Positions 7,603 through 16,851 of a stretch of DNA of 42,342 nt are shown one piece after another; positions within the stretch are counted from its first letter, which is position 1, and each line of letters opens with the position of its first letter. The notes under the pieces were generated by a model. That model ran no database searches, was not told the origin of the DNA, and saw nothing but the letters and a program-made list of their open reading frames with translations. The stretch comes from Lentisphaerota bacterium. Its GTDB lineage: Bacteria > Verrucomicrobiota > Lentisphaeria > Victivallales > Victivallaceae. The stretch covers positions 1 through 42,342 of the forward strand of contig SUWB01000028.1 in NCBI GenBank assembly GCA_015061745.1, given 5' to 3'. A program made the translations under genes and the position numbers.

Positions 7603-9093
7603 TTATTGTAAATGTGAAATCATACTTTCGCAGTTTCCCTGAGCATCGAGCCAGGTGAATTTATAATTGCCTCTGAAACCTCTGAAAGAAATTTTCCCTT
7701 CTTTGTCAGCTTGAGCAGTAAGACGGGTTTTCCACTCATTGTTGATAAGATCGTTCAAAGCAAAATAGGAAAGTTTGGGCTGCATATCTCTTGTGAAAAG
7801 TCCTGATACCGAAGGTTCTCCGGGAGCTCCGCAGTTGTCGACCACGTTCCACCAGGTAATGCCCATCATCGGTTTCAAACTGAACCAGAGACGGTAAAGA
7901 TTGCGGCTGATGACAGCTTGGATGATTTCACCTTTCCGGTTGCCTCCGGGGGCGGTAATGGTGATCTCTGACAAATGGATGGGGAGTCCTGCTTTACTGA
8001 GGAGTCCCATAGCTTCACGCACTTTATCCGGTGATTGGATAAGAGAGGTGCCGTCGGCAATATCCTGACACTGCTGAGGATTGAAAAGGTGCATTTGAGC
8101 TCCGGCAATGTCGATTTTACATCCCCGGCTGCGCAGATCGTTGATTTGTTCAAGGTAGGGCTGCTGCAGATAGTAGTCGTTGATGTTGAGCTTGACAGAA
8201 TCAGGGAGCACACTTTCTGCGATCTTGAAACTGCGATAGGTGTAATCTCCCGGCATCGGGCCGTAACAGCTTTTACAGATTTTTGAACCGGGAATCATAT
8301 TGCCGGAAGCGTAATCACAGGCACTTTCGTTGACCACATCCCAACTGTCTATCTTGTCTCCGTAACGGATGGCAAGTTCTATGATCCGTTTGGCGGTAAG
8401 GACGTTGAGCAGGGAGACAAATTCAGGAAGGGCTTTTTCAATTTCCTCAGGCGTCATATCTTTGAATGGTTCTGACATAGCTGCAGTGGGGAGCCTGCCA
8501 TTTTCCGGATTGCGTATCAGGTTTGCTTTCAGAAGGTAATCAAAGGGCAGTTTATTCATAAGCCAGTCCGGAAGGTGCCAGGTGTTGTTTCCCCAGACAA
8601 GGGGATGTCCGTGAAGCCGGATCTTTTTGGAAAGGCAAAAATCCACCACCGCATCGGTGGGAGGCCGCCGCCAGTGAGGTTCTTTCCACGGTTCGGCACA
8701 CTTGTTCCAGTATTCAGCGGTATCTTTGTATTCGGAACGGTAACGGGGGAATCCCTCCTGAAGTTCGTGAGTTTTCCAGTAAAAGGCAATGGTGGCAGAG
8801 TTGAAAAGAGTGCCGTAAAGCTCTTTATAACGGCGGTTTCTTTCATCACTGCCCAGCTGGTCAAAATTGAATATATGAGCTCCGAAAATAAAATCGTGGG
8901 AAATCTGTTCGACGTTGATTTCCCGGCCGGCGGCTGAAGGGGGAAGGAGGAATTCATTTTCCCCTTTGCGGTGAGCTTCTATGTCATCATCAATCTGTTT
9001 TTGGACTTTTTCGTTCCATAATTCCCGATAGACAGGTGAAAAGGCAGAGTCGATCTCACTTTGAGAAATATGAGGGAGCTTATATTCGTACAT
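7603..9093 (-). CDS. GH10 glycoside hydrolase (endo-xylanase-like), no signal peptide
   Basis: This 496-residue protein has the GH10 hallmarks. RLHGHPLVWGNNTWHLPDWL is the substrate-binding strand, WDVVNESACDY holds the acid/base glutamate (E256), and HLSEITIT holds the nucleophile (E376). An N-terminal segment of about 80 residues ending in HDFIFGAHIFNF precedes the barrel, as in many non-classical GH10 proteins. The N-terminus (MYEYKLPHIS) shows no signal peptide, so it should act on imported oligosaccharides. Xylan-type beta-1,4 linkages are the usual target, but divergence leaves the substrate open. The ATG follows AGGAG at good spacing. It lies downstream of the terminator at 9113-9150, so expression may depend on read-through or an unseen promoter. 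Confidence 0.88.
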   Translation of the reverse strand: MYEYKLPHISQSEIDSAFSPVYRELWNEKVQKQIDDDIEAHRKGENEFLLPPSAAGREINVEQISHDFIFGAHIFNFDQLGSDERNRRYKELYGTLFNSATIAFYWKTHELQEGFPRYRSEYKDTAEYWNKCAEPWKEPHWRRPPTDAVVDFCLSKKIRLHGHPLVWGNNTWHLPDWLMNKLPFDYLLKANLIRNPENGRLPTAAMSEPFKDMTPEEIEKALPEFVSLLNVLTAKRIIELAIRYGDKIDSWDVVNESACDYASGNMIPGSKICKSCYGPMPGDYTYRSFKIAESVLPDSVKLNINDYYLQQPYLEQINDLRSRGCKIDIAGAQMHLFNPQQCQDIADGTSLIQSPDKVREAMGLLSKAGLPIHLSEITITAPGGNRKGEIIQAVISRNLYRLWFSLKPMMGITWWNVVDNCGAPGEPSVSGLFTRDMQPKLSYFALNDLINNEWKTRLTAQADKEGKISFRGFRGNYKFTWLDAQGNCESMISHLQ

Positions 9094-9112
9094 TTTTTAT
9101 TCTCCTGAGATT

Positions 9113-9150
9113 AAAAAAGCTGTCTTCCGGTGTATTTCCAGAAAGACAGC
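9113..9150 (-). terminator. intrinsic terminator after the downstream DUF4838 gene
   Basis: On the minus strand, GCTGTCTT and AAGACAGC form an 8-bp stem with a 16-nt loop, followed by TTTTTTAA. It sits between the DUF4838 gene (stop at 9171) and the GH10 start (9093), so it would reduce transcription into the last two genes. Confidence 0.75.
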
Positions 9151-9170
9151 CATTGCAGAAACATAAAATG

Positions 9171-11636
9171 TTACTTGATAACGATTCTGCCGAAACGTTC
9201 AGGCCGGTGGAAGTCACCGAAAGTGGGACTCCAGCAGCTGTACTGGTCGGGAGCCACGGTCCGGCGGGCACGGCAGAAGTTCATTCCCCAGATATCGCCG
9301 AGGAAATCTTTGGACTTGGTCATTGAGCTCAAAGGCAGCTTGAGTTCTGCACTCCAGAAATCTTTTCCGCGGAAGGTTTTGACCACAGCTTTGGCATCCC
9401 AGGGCGTGTTGATTTTGCCTTCTTTCTTGAAACTTCTGATGGTTCCGAGAGAGTTGAACACCAGCTGATAGACCTGTTTTTCAGGAGTGGCAAAGAAAAG
9501 GTCGATGCAGTTTTCATCCCAGACAGGACTTGTGGGCAGACGGCCGGAGTCCATATTTTTATTCATCAGAGGTTCTTCGCAGTGGAATCCGATGTAAAGA
9601 TCACCTTTGTAACGGGTGAGATAAACATTGGCACCGACTTTGAAGGGATTGGCAGTGTCTTTGTCAAGTTCAATGCGCATCGGCTTGACGTTTTTCCAGA
9701 TGGCATCAGAAAGTTTGCCGTCCATAACGGGAGCGGCATTGATCCGGGTGGTACTTCCGTTTTTGCGGGCGTTGGCAGCCATCATAAAGGAAAAGACATT
9801 GGCGTCAAAGGGCAGACGGTAAGTCCGTTCAGTTCCCGCCGTGTTGGAGGGGGTGTTGGAGGGCAGGGGACCCATTTTCTTGAGGTAGGCATTACGGGCA
9901 TTGGTGAGCTTGAGGGCTTCAGCTGCCAGACGGGCATCGGGCTTTGCGGCAAGAACCAGCTTGGAAGCAATGGCATAGAGCTTGACAGTGATCTGGCAGT
10001 ATTCCAAATTGGTAATGGCGACCTGCAAACGGGCTTTCTGTCCTTTATCGGTGGTTTTTGCGGCGACGGCCTTCAGTTTGGGCAGCCACTTTTCTGCCAG
10101 TCCGGGATAGACTTTGGTCAGCACTCCGGGATAGCGGGGAACGTAACCCAGACTGCGGTTTTCTTTAAGACCGCCCTGGACATAGTCGCTCATACGTTTT
10201 TCGATGTCGTCAAAATAGCCTCTCACCACGGGAGCGGCGATCTTTCCGTAGCAGTCACGCAAAGTTTCAGCATAGAATTTCTCTTTGTTTTTGATGCTGC
10301 CCCAGGCATATTTCAGATAGAAATAGTTGTTCAAAGCGGCGGCACCGTAGCTGGTACCGTTATTCATATCGATACCGGTCACATCAGCGGCATAGAGGTT
10401 GTCGTAGAGCATTGAAATGTTTTTGAACTGACAGCAGGGCAGTTCAAGTCCGCCCATACCTTCAGGAGTGGCGTAGTAAAAGAGTTTGTTCAGCACCTTG
10501 CGCCAGGCTTTCAGGTTCTGCAAATGTGAGGCACGGCGTTTGGGGTTGTAGTAGCTCAGACCGGAGTCGTTGAGCACTTCTTCGATGACCACATTGGGAT
10601 GGACTTTGACCTTGCTGACACCTTCCACATAGAAAGAGTAGGCATACATTCCCATCGTCTGATTGGGGTAGTGTTTGGTGATGCGTTTGGCCATTTCGTT
10701 GGCATAGGTCATCATACGGGTGGTCATAATACGGGAACCATCAGGGCGGACACCGTCATCAAGAGCCTGACAGTTTTTACATTCGCACATCTGGCCGCCG
10801 TCATTGGGTGAAAGAGGCAGCATAGCGGGGCGTTTGCGCTTCTTGATATCAGCGATCATATTGGCGGCCATCTGGTCAAGAGCTTTGGGATTGGTGGTGC
10901 AGATCTGAAGTCCGTGACCGTGAGAGTAGGTGCCGAGACGGCGGCCGCCCACATAGGCAAAATATTCAGGATGTTTGTCAAAGTAATCTTCTTTTTTCAG
11001 ATAGTGAAGCCAGCTGTGCCAGGCACACCAGGAGTTGTTGTGTCCGACGCGGTTGCGGCGCATCCAGAGCTGATTTTCAAAGACCTGTTTTTTGGGCATT
11101 CCCTTGCGGGTCTGGTAGCCCATACGGCGCATCTCAAATCTGGGGGCATCAGCATAGTTCAGTTCAGGAACATCCCAATCGGCGCGTTTCGGAGGGACAT
11201 ATTCACCCATAGGACCGGGCATAAACCAGCGGATACCCAACTGTTTTTCAAGGAAGTCCGCCACGCCGAACCAGGTACCCACCCGGGCACCGTTGGCCCA
11301 GTGATTGTTGTACACATCACCGGGAGTGTCGTTACCGGAAATATGAATGTCCCGGCCCTGAGTTTTGACGACAAAACCTTCAGGTTTGTCGACTTTGATA
11401 TAGCCCAGCATAAAGGCGGGACGTTTGCCCCTCTGGGATTCTTTGACGATAGGAAGTTTTGCTCCTGTCGCTTTGAAAATGTAGGTACGCAAATCATTGG
11501 CTGCCGCCCGCATCACAGCTTGTTCAGCTTTGGGGGAAATGACGATGACGTACTCAGACTTGCCGTTTTTGACCACTGGCACAGCAGAGAGAACGGCTGC
11601 TGTAAACAGCATTGACAGAGATAACAGAATTCTCAT
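9171..11636 (-). CDS. exported DUF4838 protein with CBM9-like C-terminus (copy A)
   Basis: This 821-residue protein starts with a signal peptide (MRILLSLSMLFTAAVLSA, likely cut before VPVV). An N-terminal alpha-glucuronidase-like alpha/beta domain follows (about 25-140, with TGAKLPIV), then a large DUF4838 barrel region. PNDGG and the cluster CECKNC at 284-289 are the family hallmark. From about residue 640 the sequence (APVMDGKLSDAIW, then WDENCIDLFF) matches CBM9-like carbohydrate-binding domains. No enzymatic activity is firmly established for DUF4838 that I can cite; a glycosidase role on uronate-containing glycans is plausible. It is a close, same-length paralogue of the gene at 14355. 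The AAAGGAG ribosome-binding site is good, and it has its own promoter (11701-11729) and terminator. Confidence 0.88.
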   Translation of the reverse strand: MRILLSLSMLFTAAVLSAVPVVKNGKSEYVIVISPKAEQAVMRAAANDLRTYIFKATGAKLPIVKESQRGKRPAFMLGYIKVDKPEGFVVKTQGRDIHISGNDTPGDVYNNHWANGARVGTWFGVADFLEKQLGIRWFMPGPMGEYVPPKRADWDVPELNYADAPRFEMRRMGYQTRKGMPKKQVFENQLWMRRNRVGHNNSWCAWHSWLHYLKKEDYFDKHPEYFAYVGGRRLGTYSHGHGLQICTTNPKALDQMAANMIADIKKRKRPAMLPLSPNDGGQMCECKNCQALDDGVRPDGSRIMTTRMMTYANEMAKRITKHYPNQTMGMYAYSFYVEGVSKVKVHPNVVIEEVLNDSGLSYYNPKRRASHLQNLKAWRKVLNKLFYYATPEGMGGLELPCCQFKNISMLYDNLYAADVTGIDMNNGTSYGAAALNNYFYLKYAWGSIKNKEKFYAETLRDCYGKIAAPVVRGYFDDIEKRMSDYVQGGLKENRSLGYVPRYPGVLTKVYPGLAEKWLPKLKAVAAKTTDKGQKARLQVAITNLEYCQITVKLYAIASKLVLAAKPDARLAAEALKLTNARNAYLKKMGPLPSNTPSNTAGTERTYRLPFDANVFSFMMAANARKNGSTTRINAAPVMDGKLSDAIWKNVKPMRIELDKDTANPFKVGANVYLTRYKGDLYIGFHCEEPLMNKNMDSGRLPTSPVWDENCIDLFFATPEKQVYQLVFNSLGTIRSFKKEGKINTPWDAKAVVKTFRGKDFWSAELKLPLSSMTKSKDFLGDIWGMNFCRARRTVAPDQYSCWSPTFGDFHRPERFGRIVIK

Positions 11637-11700
11637 AATTTAATCAACTCCTTTATTTGTTTTTGTGAGAAAAATGTTAAAAAAAAGGCACTTCTCTAAT

Positions 11701-11729
11701 AAGATAACCTGTCATTGTATTTTTTTCAA
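11701..11729 (-). promoter_or_regulatory. sigma70-type promoter of DUF4838 copy A
   Basis: On the minus strand, TTGAAA is followed after 17 bp by TATCTT. It lies about 65 nt upstream of the ATG at 11636 and downstream of the terminator at 11752-11788, so copy A can be transcribed independently. Confidence 0.5.
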
Positions 11730-11751
11730 GAGTGTGTTCTTTAATTTCAGC

Positions 11752-11788
11752 AAAAAAAGAAGAACGGAACTTTATATGCTCCGTTCTT
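11752..11788 (-). terminator. intrinsic terminator after the middle DUF4838 gene
   Basis: On the minus strand, AGAACGGA and TCCGTTCT pair as an 8-bp stem around an 11-nt loop. CTTTTTTT then follows. It lies 34 nt past the stop of the gene at 11822. Confidence 0.8.
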
Positions 11789-11821
11789 TCAGCAGAAATG
11801 ACATCGACAGACAGGGGGAAA

Positions 11822-14209
11822 TTATTTTTTGTCTGTTGTTTTTTTCATCGTTACATAAACCGGTTTCCAGATGCCGCCTGCACCGAATTTATCCTGCACC
11901 CGGACGACGATATTCTGTTTTTTGCGATTCCAGTCAATGGTGTCGGTGATCTCAAGGGCAAAAGGCGTGTAGTAGTCAGGATCTTTCTGATAGATCCGTT
12001 TCCCGGCAAACTTGCCGTTGACATAGAGCCAGGCGGATTCATCCACTGCACCGAACACCAGATAGATCTTTTTTCCTTGCCACTTCGGATCAATGGCAAT
12101 GTTCTGGGAGTACCAGCCGATGCCGTTGTAATTTTCCATTGTCTTTTTGAACGCAGGATCTTTGTAATTCTGCTTTTCCCAGGTGGTATCGGTACGGGCG
12201 GCGATCCATTTGTTTCTGGCCGCGGTGTGTTTGGGGGAGAACCAGGCTCCTTTTACACCTTCATCCCGGGGATCAATGGCAAAACGCCAGTAGACGAGTG
12301 TTGTGTCAAAGTTTTCATAGTCAGCCAGCATAATCGCAGATCGGATACCGGCAGCATCGCCGTTGGCGATTTCACAGTGGAAAAGTTTTTCCCAGTTGAT
12401 ATTGAGTTTGTTTTTGTTGGCCCGGCGGAATTTCAACAGTTCCACAGAGGCTTTGATTTTTTCCTTGCCGGTACGGGACATTGCACGGTAGGTCAATCGG
12501 GAGTGTTTATTGGTCAGGAGCAGGGTTTCCAAACGCTTCTTTTGATTGGGCGTCAGTTTTTTAGCGAGACCTGCCTGAAGGTATTTTTCAACGGTGTCGA
12601 AGTCGCTTTCTTTGTAAAACTCGTGGATATTCAGCATAATGACTTTGCGGAAATTACCGTATCTTGTTCTGTCATTGATGCTCTTGCGGTTTTTCCAGAT
12701 ACCGTTTTCCCAGATATTCACTCTGAAGTGGTCAAAGTATTTTCTTACTTCCGGAGCCGCAGCACCGTAGGCAGAACAATATTCATTCATCCAGTATTCG
12801 AAATCTTTTGTGGTGTCCACATTGCCCCGGGCGATCAGATAATCAGCAATACCGGAAATATCCCAGAAGCCGTGGAGGGAATCGTAACGGGTCCCGAAAG
12901 CTCCGTATTTCACCCCCAGTTTGAAGGCATCAAAAAGAGTCTTTTCAAAGCCCATAGGCAGAGACGTGTTGATGTGCAGATCATTGGGACGCAGCAGAAA
13001 GTGTCTTGCTCCAGCCTTGTGCCACTCCTGATAGGTCTTTTCGGCAGTGTCCAGCTGAAGCATAGAAGGCACATAGCTCAAATGGGTGTCGTGATCCAGC
13101 TTTTCACGCAAGGGAGGATCCCGGTAGACGGAATAGGCATATTGGCAGACAATTGCTGTGGGATCGATTTTTTTGATCTCTTTTCTGATTTGTTTACCGA
13201 AATAAACATAACGGTCAGAGAGATCCTTGTTCCAGGGTCTTCCGTCCCGGGGGGGCATATCCAGTTTGCGGCAGTTGGCACATTCACAGAAGCCGCCGCC
13301 GTCATTTTCGCAAATGTTGATCATATTGGTACGTGCCGGATTTTTTGCCCAATTGGCGACGATCTGTTTCCAGACTGCCGGATTGGAAACACACAATTTG
13401 ACCCATTTGGGACGGGTGGCGTGCATAGGGCCTCTTTTGCCGTTGACCAGAGCAAAGTATTCGGGGTTGGTTTTTCCGTAACGAGCCCACCAGTCGGTGA
13501 ATGCGTGTCCGAAAGCATAATCTTTGCTCCGGCCGATACGCTGCTGTTTCAGCCAGAGGAACGTTTCATATTTTTTGTTGTGATACTCTTTGGGATCGGT
13601 AATGACAAAATCCGGCGGGGGAAGGGCATTGCCGGGGAATTTTTTATCCTTGAACCGTTTGAGCGCGGCGGCATTGGTCCGGTCGGGCCAGAGATAACGG
13701 TAGGTCAGTTGGGGAACCCAGGAGTTTCTGCCTTCTTTAAGTTCCAGTTTTTTCCGGGGCTCATAAGAAATACCGGCAGGACCGGGGGCGAGAAAGAGGA
13801 CTCCCAGCTGTTTTTCCAGAAAATCATAGACTGCTGTCAAATCGCCGCTTTTGGCTTTCATATCGAGAATCTTGTGAAGCTGGATCCAGTTTTTACCGGT
13901 ATAAGTGGAATCTCCGTAGAGCCGTGCGGCCTCTTTGGTCACTTCCCAACGTGCTTCTTCCGGCTGAAGTTTGACTCCGGCGGGTGTACCGAAAATAAAG
14001 GGATACTTCCCTTTTTTAAGTTCGTTTACAATGGGAATCTTTTTTCCGGTAATCAAATGCAGATACTTCTGCAATTCTTTTCCTGCAAATTGGATGACGC
14101 CGTCCGCATCTTTTTTGACGACGATAACGGCTTTGCCCGGATCGACTGTTACGGCAGCAAGGTTTATGACGAACGCTGCTAAAATTGTAAGTGTTCCGTA
14201 AAATTTCAT
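11822..14209 (-). CDS. exported DUF4838 protein, divergent copy (B), galactose-binding-like C-terminus
   Basis: This 795-residue protein has a signal peptide (MKFYGTLTILAAFVINLAA, cut before VTVD) and the alpha-glucuronidase-like N-domain (TGKKIPIV). The DUF4838 cluster CECANC is at 308-313 behind ENDGGG. Its C-terminus differs from the flanking copies. Instead of a CBM9-like domain it has about 100 residues (WYSQNIAIDP, VDESAWLYVNGKFAG, then QNIVVRVQDKFGAGGIW) that match the galactose-binding beta-sandwich seen at the start of GH2 enzymes. So the array pairs one fold with two types of binding domain. The start follows CCAGGAAGG a few bases upstream of ATATG. A terminator follows at 11752-11788. 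Biochemical function unknown. Confidence 0.85.
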   Translation of the reverse strand: MKFYGTLTILAAFVINLAAVTVDPGKAVIVVKKDADGVIQFAGKELQKYLHLITGKKIPIVNELKKGKYPFIFGTPAGVKLQPEEARWEVTKEAARLYGDSTYTGKNWIQLHKILDMKAKSGDLTAVYDFLEKQLGVLFLAPGPAGISYEPRKKLELKEGRNSWVPQLTYRYLWPDRTNAAALKRFKDKKFPGNALPPPDFVITDPKEYHNKKYETFLWLKQQRIGRSKDYAFGHAFTDWWARYGKTNPEYFALVNGKRGPMHATRPKWVKLCVSNPAVWKQIVANWAKNPARTNMINICENDGGGFCECANCRKLDMPPRDGRPWNKDLSDRYVYFGKQIRKEIKKIDPTAIVCQYAYSVYRDPPLREKLDHDTHLSYVPSMLQLDTAEKTYQEWHKAGARHFLLRPNDLHINTSLPMGFEKTLFDAFKLGVKYGAFGTRYDSLHGFWDISGIADYLIARGNVDTTKDFEYWMNEYCSAYGAAAPEVRKYFDHFRVNIWENGIWKNRKSINDRTRYGNFRKVIMLNIHEFYKESDFDTVEKYLQAGLAKKLTPNQKKRLETLLLTNKHSRLTYRAMSRTGKEKIKASVELLKFRRANKNKLNINWEKLFHCEIANGDAAGIRSAIMLADYENFDTTLVYWRFAIDPRDEGVKGAWFSPKHTAARNKWIAARTDTTWEKQNYKDPAFKKTMENYNGIGWYSQNIAIDPKWQGKKIYLVFGAVDESAWLYVNGKFAGKRIYQKDPDYYTPFALEITDTIDWNRKKQNIVVRVQDKFGAGGIWKPVYVTMKKTTDKK

Positions 14210-14302
14210 ATGATTTCCTTCCTGGCTTGTGGATTAGGAGCTCTCTTTATAAAAACTTTTGCAATGGGACGGTGAATTGTTTTGGGCTCTGATACTGTCA
14301 AT

Positions 14303-14345
14303 ACAAATAAAACAGAGCTTCTGCCGTACGATGACAGAAGCTCTG
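14303..14345 (-). terminator. intrinsic terminator after DUF4838 copy C
   Basis: On the minus strand, CAGAGCTTCTG and CAGAAGCTCTG form a perfect 11-bp stem with an 11-nt loop, followed by TTTTATTTGTAT. The hairpin lies 10-42 nt beyond the stop at 14355. Confidence 0.85.
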
Positions 14346-14354
14346 CTGAAATGT

Positions 14355-16820
14355 TTATTTGATGATAAGTTTTCCGAACCGCTGGATATTGTGGAATCCG
14401 CCGAAAGTGGGACTCCAGCAAACTCCGGAAGCAGGTTTGACCACCCGGCGCACACGGCAGATGTTGAATCCCCAGATGTCGCCCCGGATATCTTTTGACT
14501 TTGTCAGGCTTTTCAAGGGAATCATCACTTCAGCATCCCAGGCTGTTTTTGTTTTGTGAACAGCAATTTTTGCATTGTGTTCCCAGGGAGTACCTTTGCC
14601 GTTTTTGTAGAAAAATGCCTGAGGCGTTCCCAGTGTGTTGATCATCAGCTGGTGATAGGATGAACCGGCATCGGCAGCGTGGAAAAAGAGATCCACATAA
14701 TTTTCCAGCCATACGCTGCTGCCGGGCTTGACGGCGGAGTCTTTGACCTGATCCATAAGGGGTTCAGGATTGTGGACGGCAAGGTAAAGGGCATCTTTGG
14801 TCACGGCGATCTTTAAGGTGGAGCCGACAGGCTGTTTGACTCCGTAAGCATCAACTTCCAGAGTCATAACGGGCAGATTTTTCCAGAAATCTTCGTTAAA
14901 TTTGCCGTCAAGAACAGGCACGGAATTGCGCCGTTCGACTTTGGTGCTTTTACGGGCGTTGGAGCTGAGAAGGAAACTGAAAATGTCCCGCTTGAGAGGC
15001 AGAGCGAAATTCTTTTCAGTATTGGCAAAGTTGACCGGTCCGGCAGAGGGCAGTTTGTAGTTTTTGGCAACCTGTTTGTCACGGAGCCGGGCCAGTTTGT
15101 CGCCTTTGGCCGCCAGAGCAACACTGGCATTTTTAGAACGGGTCACTTTGATGGCAGTGTCATAAAGGTCACAGGTGGTCTTGGTGTATTCCAAATTGTC
15201 AAGGATCAGCTGCAAGCGGGCACGCTGACCTTTGTCAGTGACTTTCTTTGCAACGGCACTCAGGGGCTTGTACCACTTTTCGTAAAGTCCGGGATAGACT
15301 TTGGTCAGGACTCCGGGATAACGTTTGGCGTACCCCATTTCCCGGTTGAAATCCACGGCTCCCAGAGCAAATTTTTCCATACGTTTTTCCACATCTTCAA
15401 AGTAGGCTTTGACGCACTTGAACGCCGCAGGACCGTAACATTGGGCAATGGCTTCATTGTACAGTTTTTCACGGTCTTTCACAGGGGCCCAGGCAAATTT
15501 CATATAGAAGTAGTGGTTCAGACCGGCAGAAGCAAAGTCTGAAGTGTTGTTGATGCAGACACCGCCCACATCGGCAGCAGCAAGATTGTCATAAATATGG
15601 CAGATGTTGCGGAACTGGTAGACAGGCAGTCCCAAATTGCCCATACCTTCGGTCCAGGTGTCAAAGGTGAGAAGTTTCAGATTCTTGCGCCAGGCTTTCA
15701 AATTGGCAAGGTGGCGTTTGCGGACTTCGGGGCTGTAATAGGTCAATCCCGCATCGTTGAGAACTTCCATAACATAGACATTGGGATGAAGTTTGACTTT
15801 TCCTACGCCGTCAGCATAGACAGAATAGGCCAGAAGTCCCAAAGTCTGTTTAGGATTGATCTTGGTGATCCTTTTGGCCATTTCGTTGGCATAAGTGGCA
15901 ATACGGTCGGTCATAATGCGGCTGCCGTCAGGACGGACACCGTTGTCAAGAGCCTGACAGTTTTTACATTCGCAGAAAAATCCGCCGTCGTTGGGGGTAA
16001 TGGACATCATAACGATGTGTTTGTAGTTGGCGTGTGCTTTAAAGAGATTTTTGGCAAATTCGTCAAGTGCCCCGGGATTGGTGGTGCAGATCTGCATACC
16101 GTGGCCCAGATGATTGTGGTTGTAGCGTCTGCCGCCTACATAGGCAAACCATTCAGGGTGATCTTTGAAGTAATCTTTGCCCTGGAGATGACGGACCCAG
16201 GAGTGCCAGGAACACCAGTGCATCGTCTGGCCTTCACGGTTGCGGCGACGCCACTTCCAGCACTCCATCCGGTCGGCTTTGGAACGTTTGCCGTGACCGA
16301 CCTGTTTGCTCCAGCGGAATGCCATCCGGGGGGCATCTTTGAAGTTCAGATTGTCAGGGATGATAAGATTTTTGCTCTTGGGGACATATTCCCCCAGGGG
16401 ACCGGGCATAAACCAACGGATCCCGAGATATTTTTCGAGAAAATCCACCGCTCCGTACCAGGTGCCGACCCGGGAACCGTGGGACCAGTGATTGTTGTAA
16501 GGATCTCCGGGAGTGTCATTCCCGGAAATATAGATGTCTTTGCCTTTGACCTGGATCTCAAACCCTTCTGAGACAGTCACTTTGTTATACCCCAGACGGA
16601 AAGCCGGACGTTTGCCGACATTGGCTTCTTTGACCTTGGGCAATTTGGCTCCGGTGGCTTTATGGATGTATTCCTGCAAATCAGCGGCTGCGGCGTGAGC
16701 GGCTTTTTCAGCTTTGGGGGAAACGACGATGACATAGTCGGATTTCCCGTCTTTGACCACCGTCAAAGCCGGAAGTGCCGCTGCGGCCAGCAGCGAACAG
16801 AAAAGGAACAGTTTTTTCAT
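14355..16820 (-). CDS. exported DUF4838 protein with CBM9-like C-terminus (copy C)
   Basis: This 821-residue protein is the close paralogue of the gene at 9171. It shares IRWFMPGPLGEYVP, LTKVYPGL and the C-terminal CWSPTFGGFHNIQRFG block. It begins with a signal peptide (MKKLFLFCSLLAAAALPA, then LTVV) and an alpha-glucuronidase-like N-domain (about 25-140). The DUF4838 region carries the cysteine cluster CECKNC at 283-288, and a CBM9-like domain starts near 640 (VPVLDGKFNEDFW). An AAGGAG site precedes the ATG. The gene begins 31 nt after the ceramidase-like gene, with no terminator between them. It is therefore probably the third gene of the operon that starts with the aminotransferase, and that unit would end at 14303-14345. 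Confidence 0.88.
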   Translation of the reverse strand: MKKLFLFCSLLAAAALPALTVVKDGKSDYVIVVSPKAEKAAHAAAADLQEYIHKATGAKLPKVKEANVGKRPAFRLGYNKVTVSEGFEIQVKGKDIYISGNDTPGDPYNNHWSHGSRVGTWYGAVDFLEKYLGIRWFMPGPLGEYVPKSKNLIIPDNLNFKDAPRMAFRWSKQVGHGKRSKADRMECWKWRRRNREGQTMHWCSWHSWVRHLQGKDYFKDHPEWFAYVGGRRYNHNHLGHGMQICTTNPGALDEFAKNLFKAHANYKHIVMMSITPNDGGFFCECKNCQALDNGVRPDGSRIMTDRIATYANEMAKRITKINPKQTLGLLAYSVYADGVGKVKLHPNVYVMEVLNDAGLTYYSPEVRKRHLANLKAWRKNLKLLTFDTWTEGMGNLGLPVYQFRNICHIYDNLAAADVGGVCINNTSDFASAGLNHYFYMKFAWAPVKDREKLYNEAIAQCYGPAAFKCVKAYFEDVEKRMEKFALGAVDFNREMGYAKRYPGVLTKVYPGLYEKWYKPLSAVAKKVTDKGQRARLQLILDNLEYTKTTCDLYDTAIKVTRSKNASVALAAKGDKLARLRDKQVAKNYKLPSAGPVNFANTEKNFALPLKRDIFSFLLSSNARKSTKVERRNSVPVLDGKFNEDFWKNLPVMTLEVDAYGVKQPVGSTLKIAVTKDALYLAVHNPEPLMDQVKDSAVKPGSSVWLENYVDLFFHAADAGSSYHQLMINTLGTPQAFFYKNGKGTPWEHNAKIAVHKTKTAWDAEVMIPLKSLTKSKDIRGDIWGFNICRVRRVVKPASGVCWSPTFGGFHNIQRFGKLIIK

Positions 16821-16851
16821 AATTTTCTCCTTGTGTTGAGTATTTTATGTG

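Noticed and set aside
9582-10415. 277-residue plus-strand open frame across DUF4838 copy A
   Set aside because: Antisense shadow of a conserved gene, low-complexity translation, no start signal.
11732-14182. 816-residue open frame on the plus strand across the middle DUF4838 gene
   Set aside because: It is antisense to a gene with signal peptide, ribosome-binding site, family motifs and terminator. Its translation has no recognisable domain.
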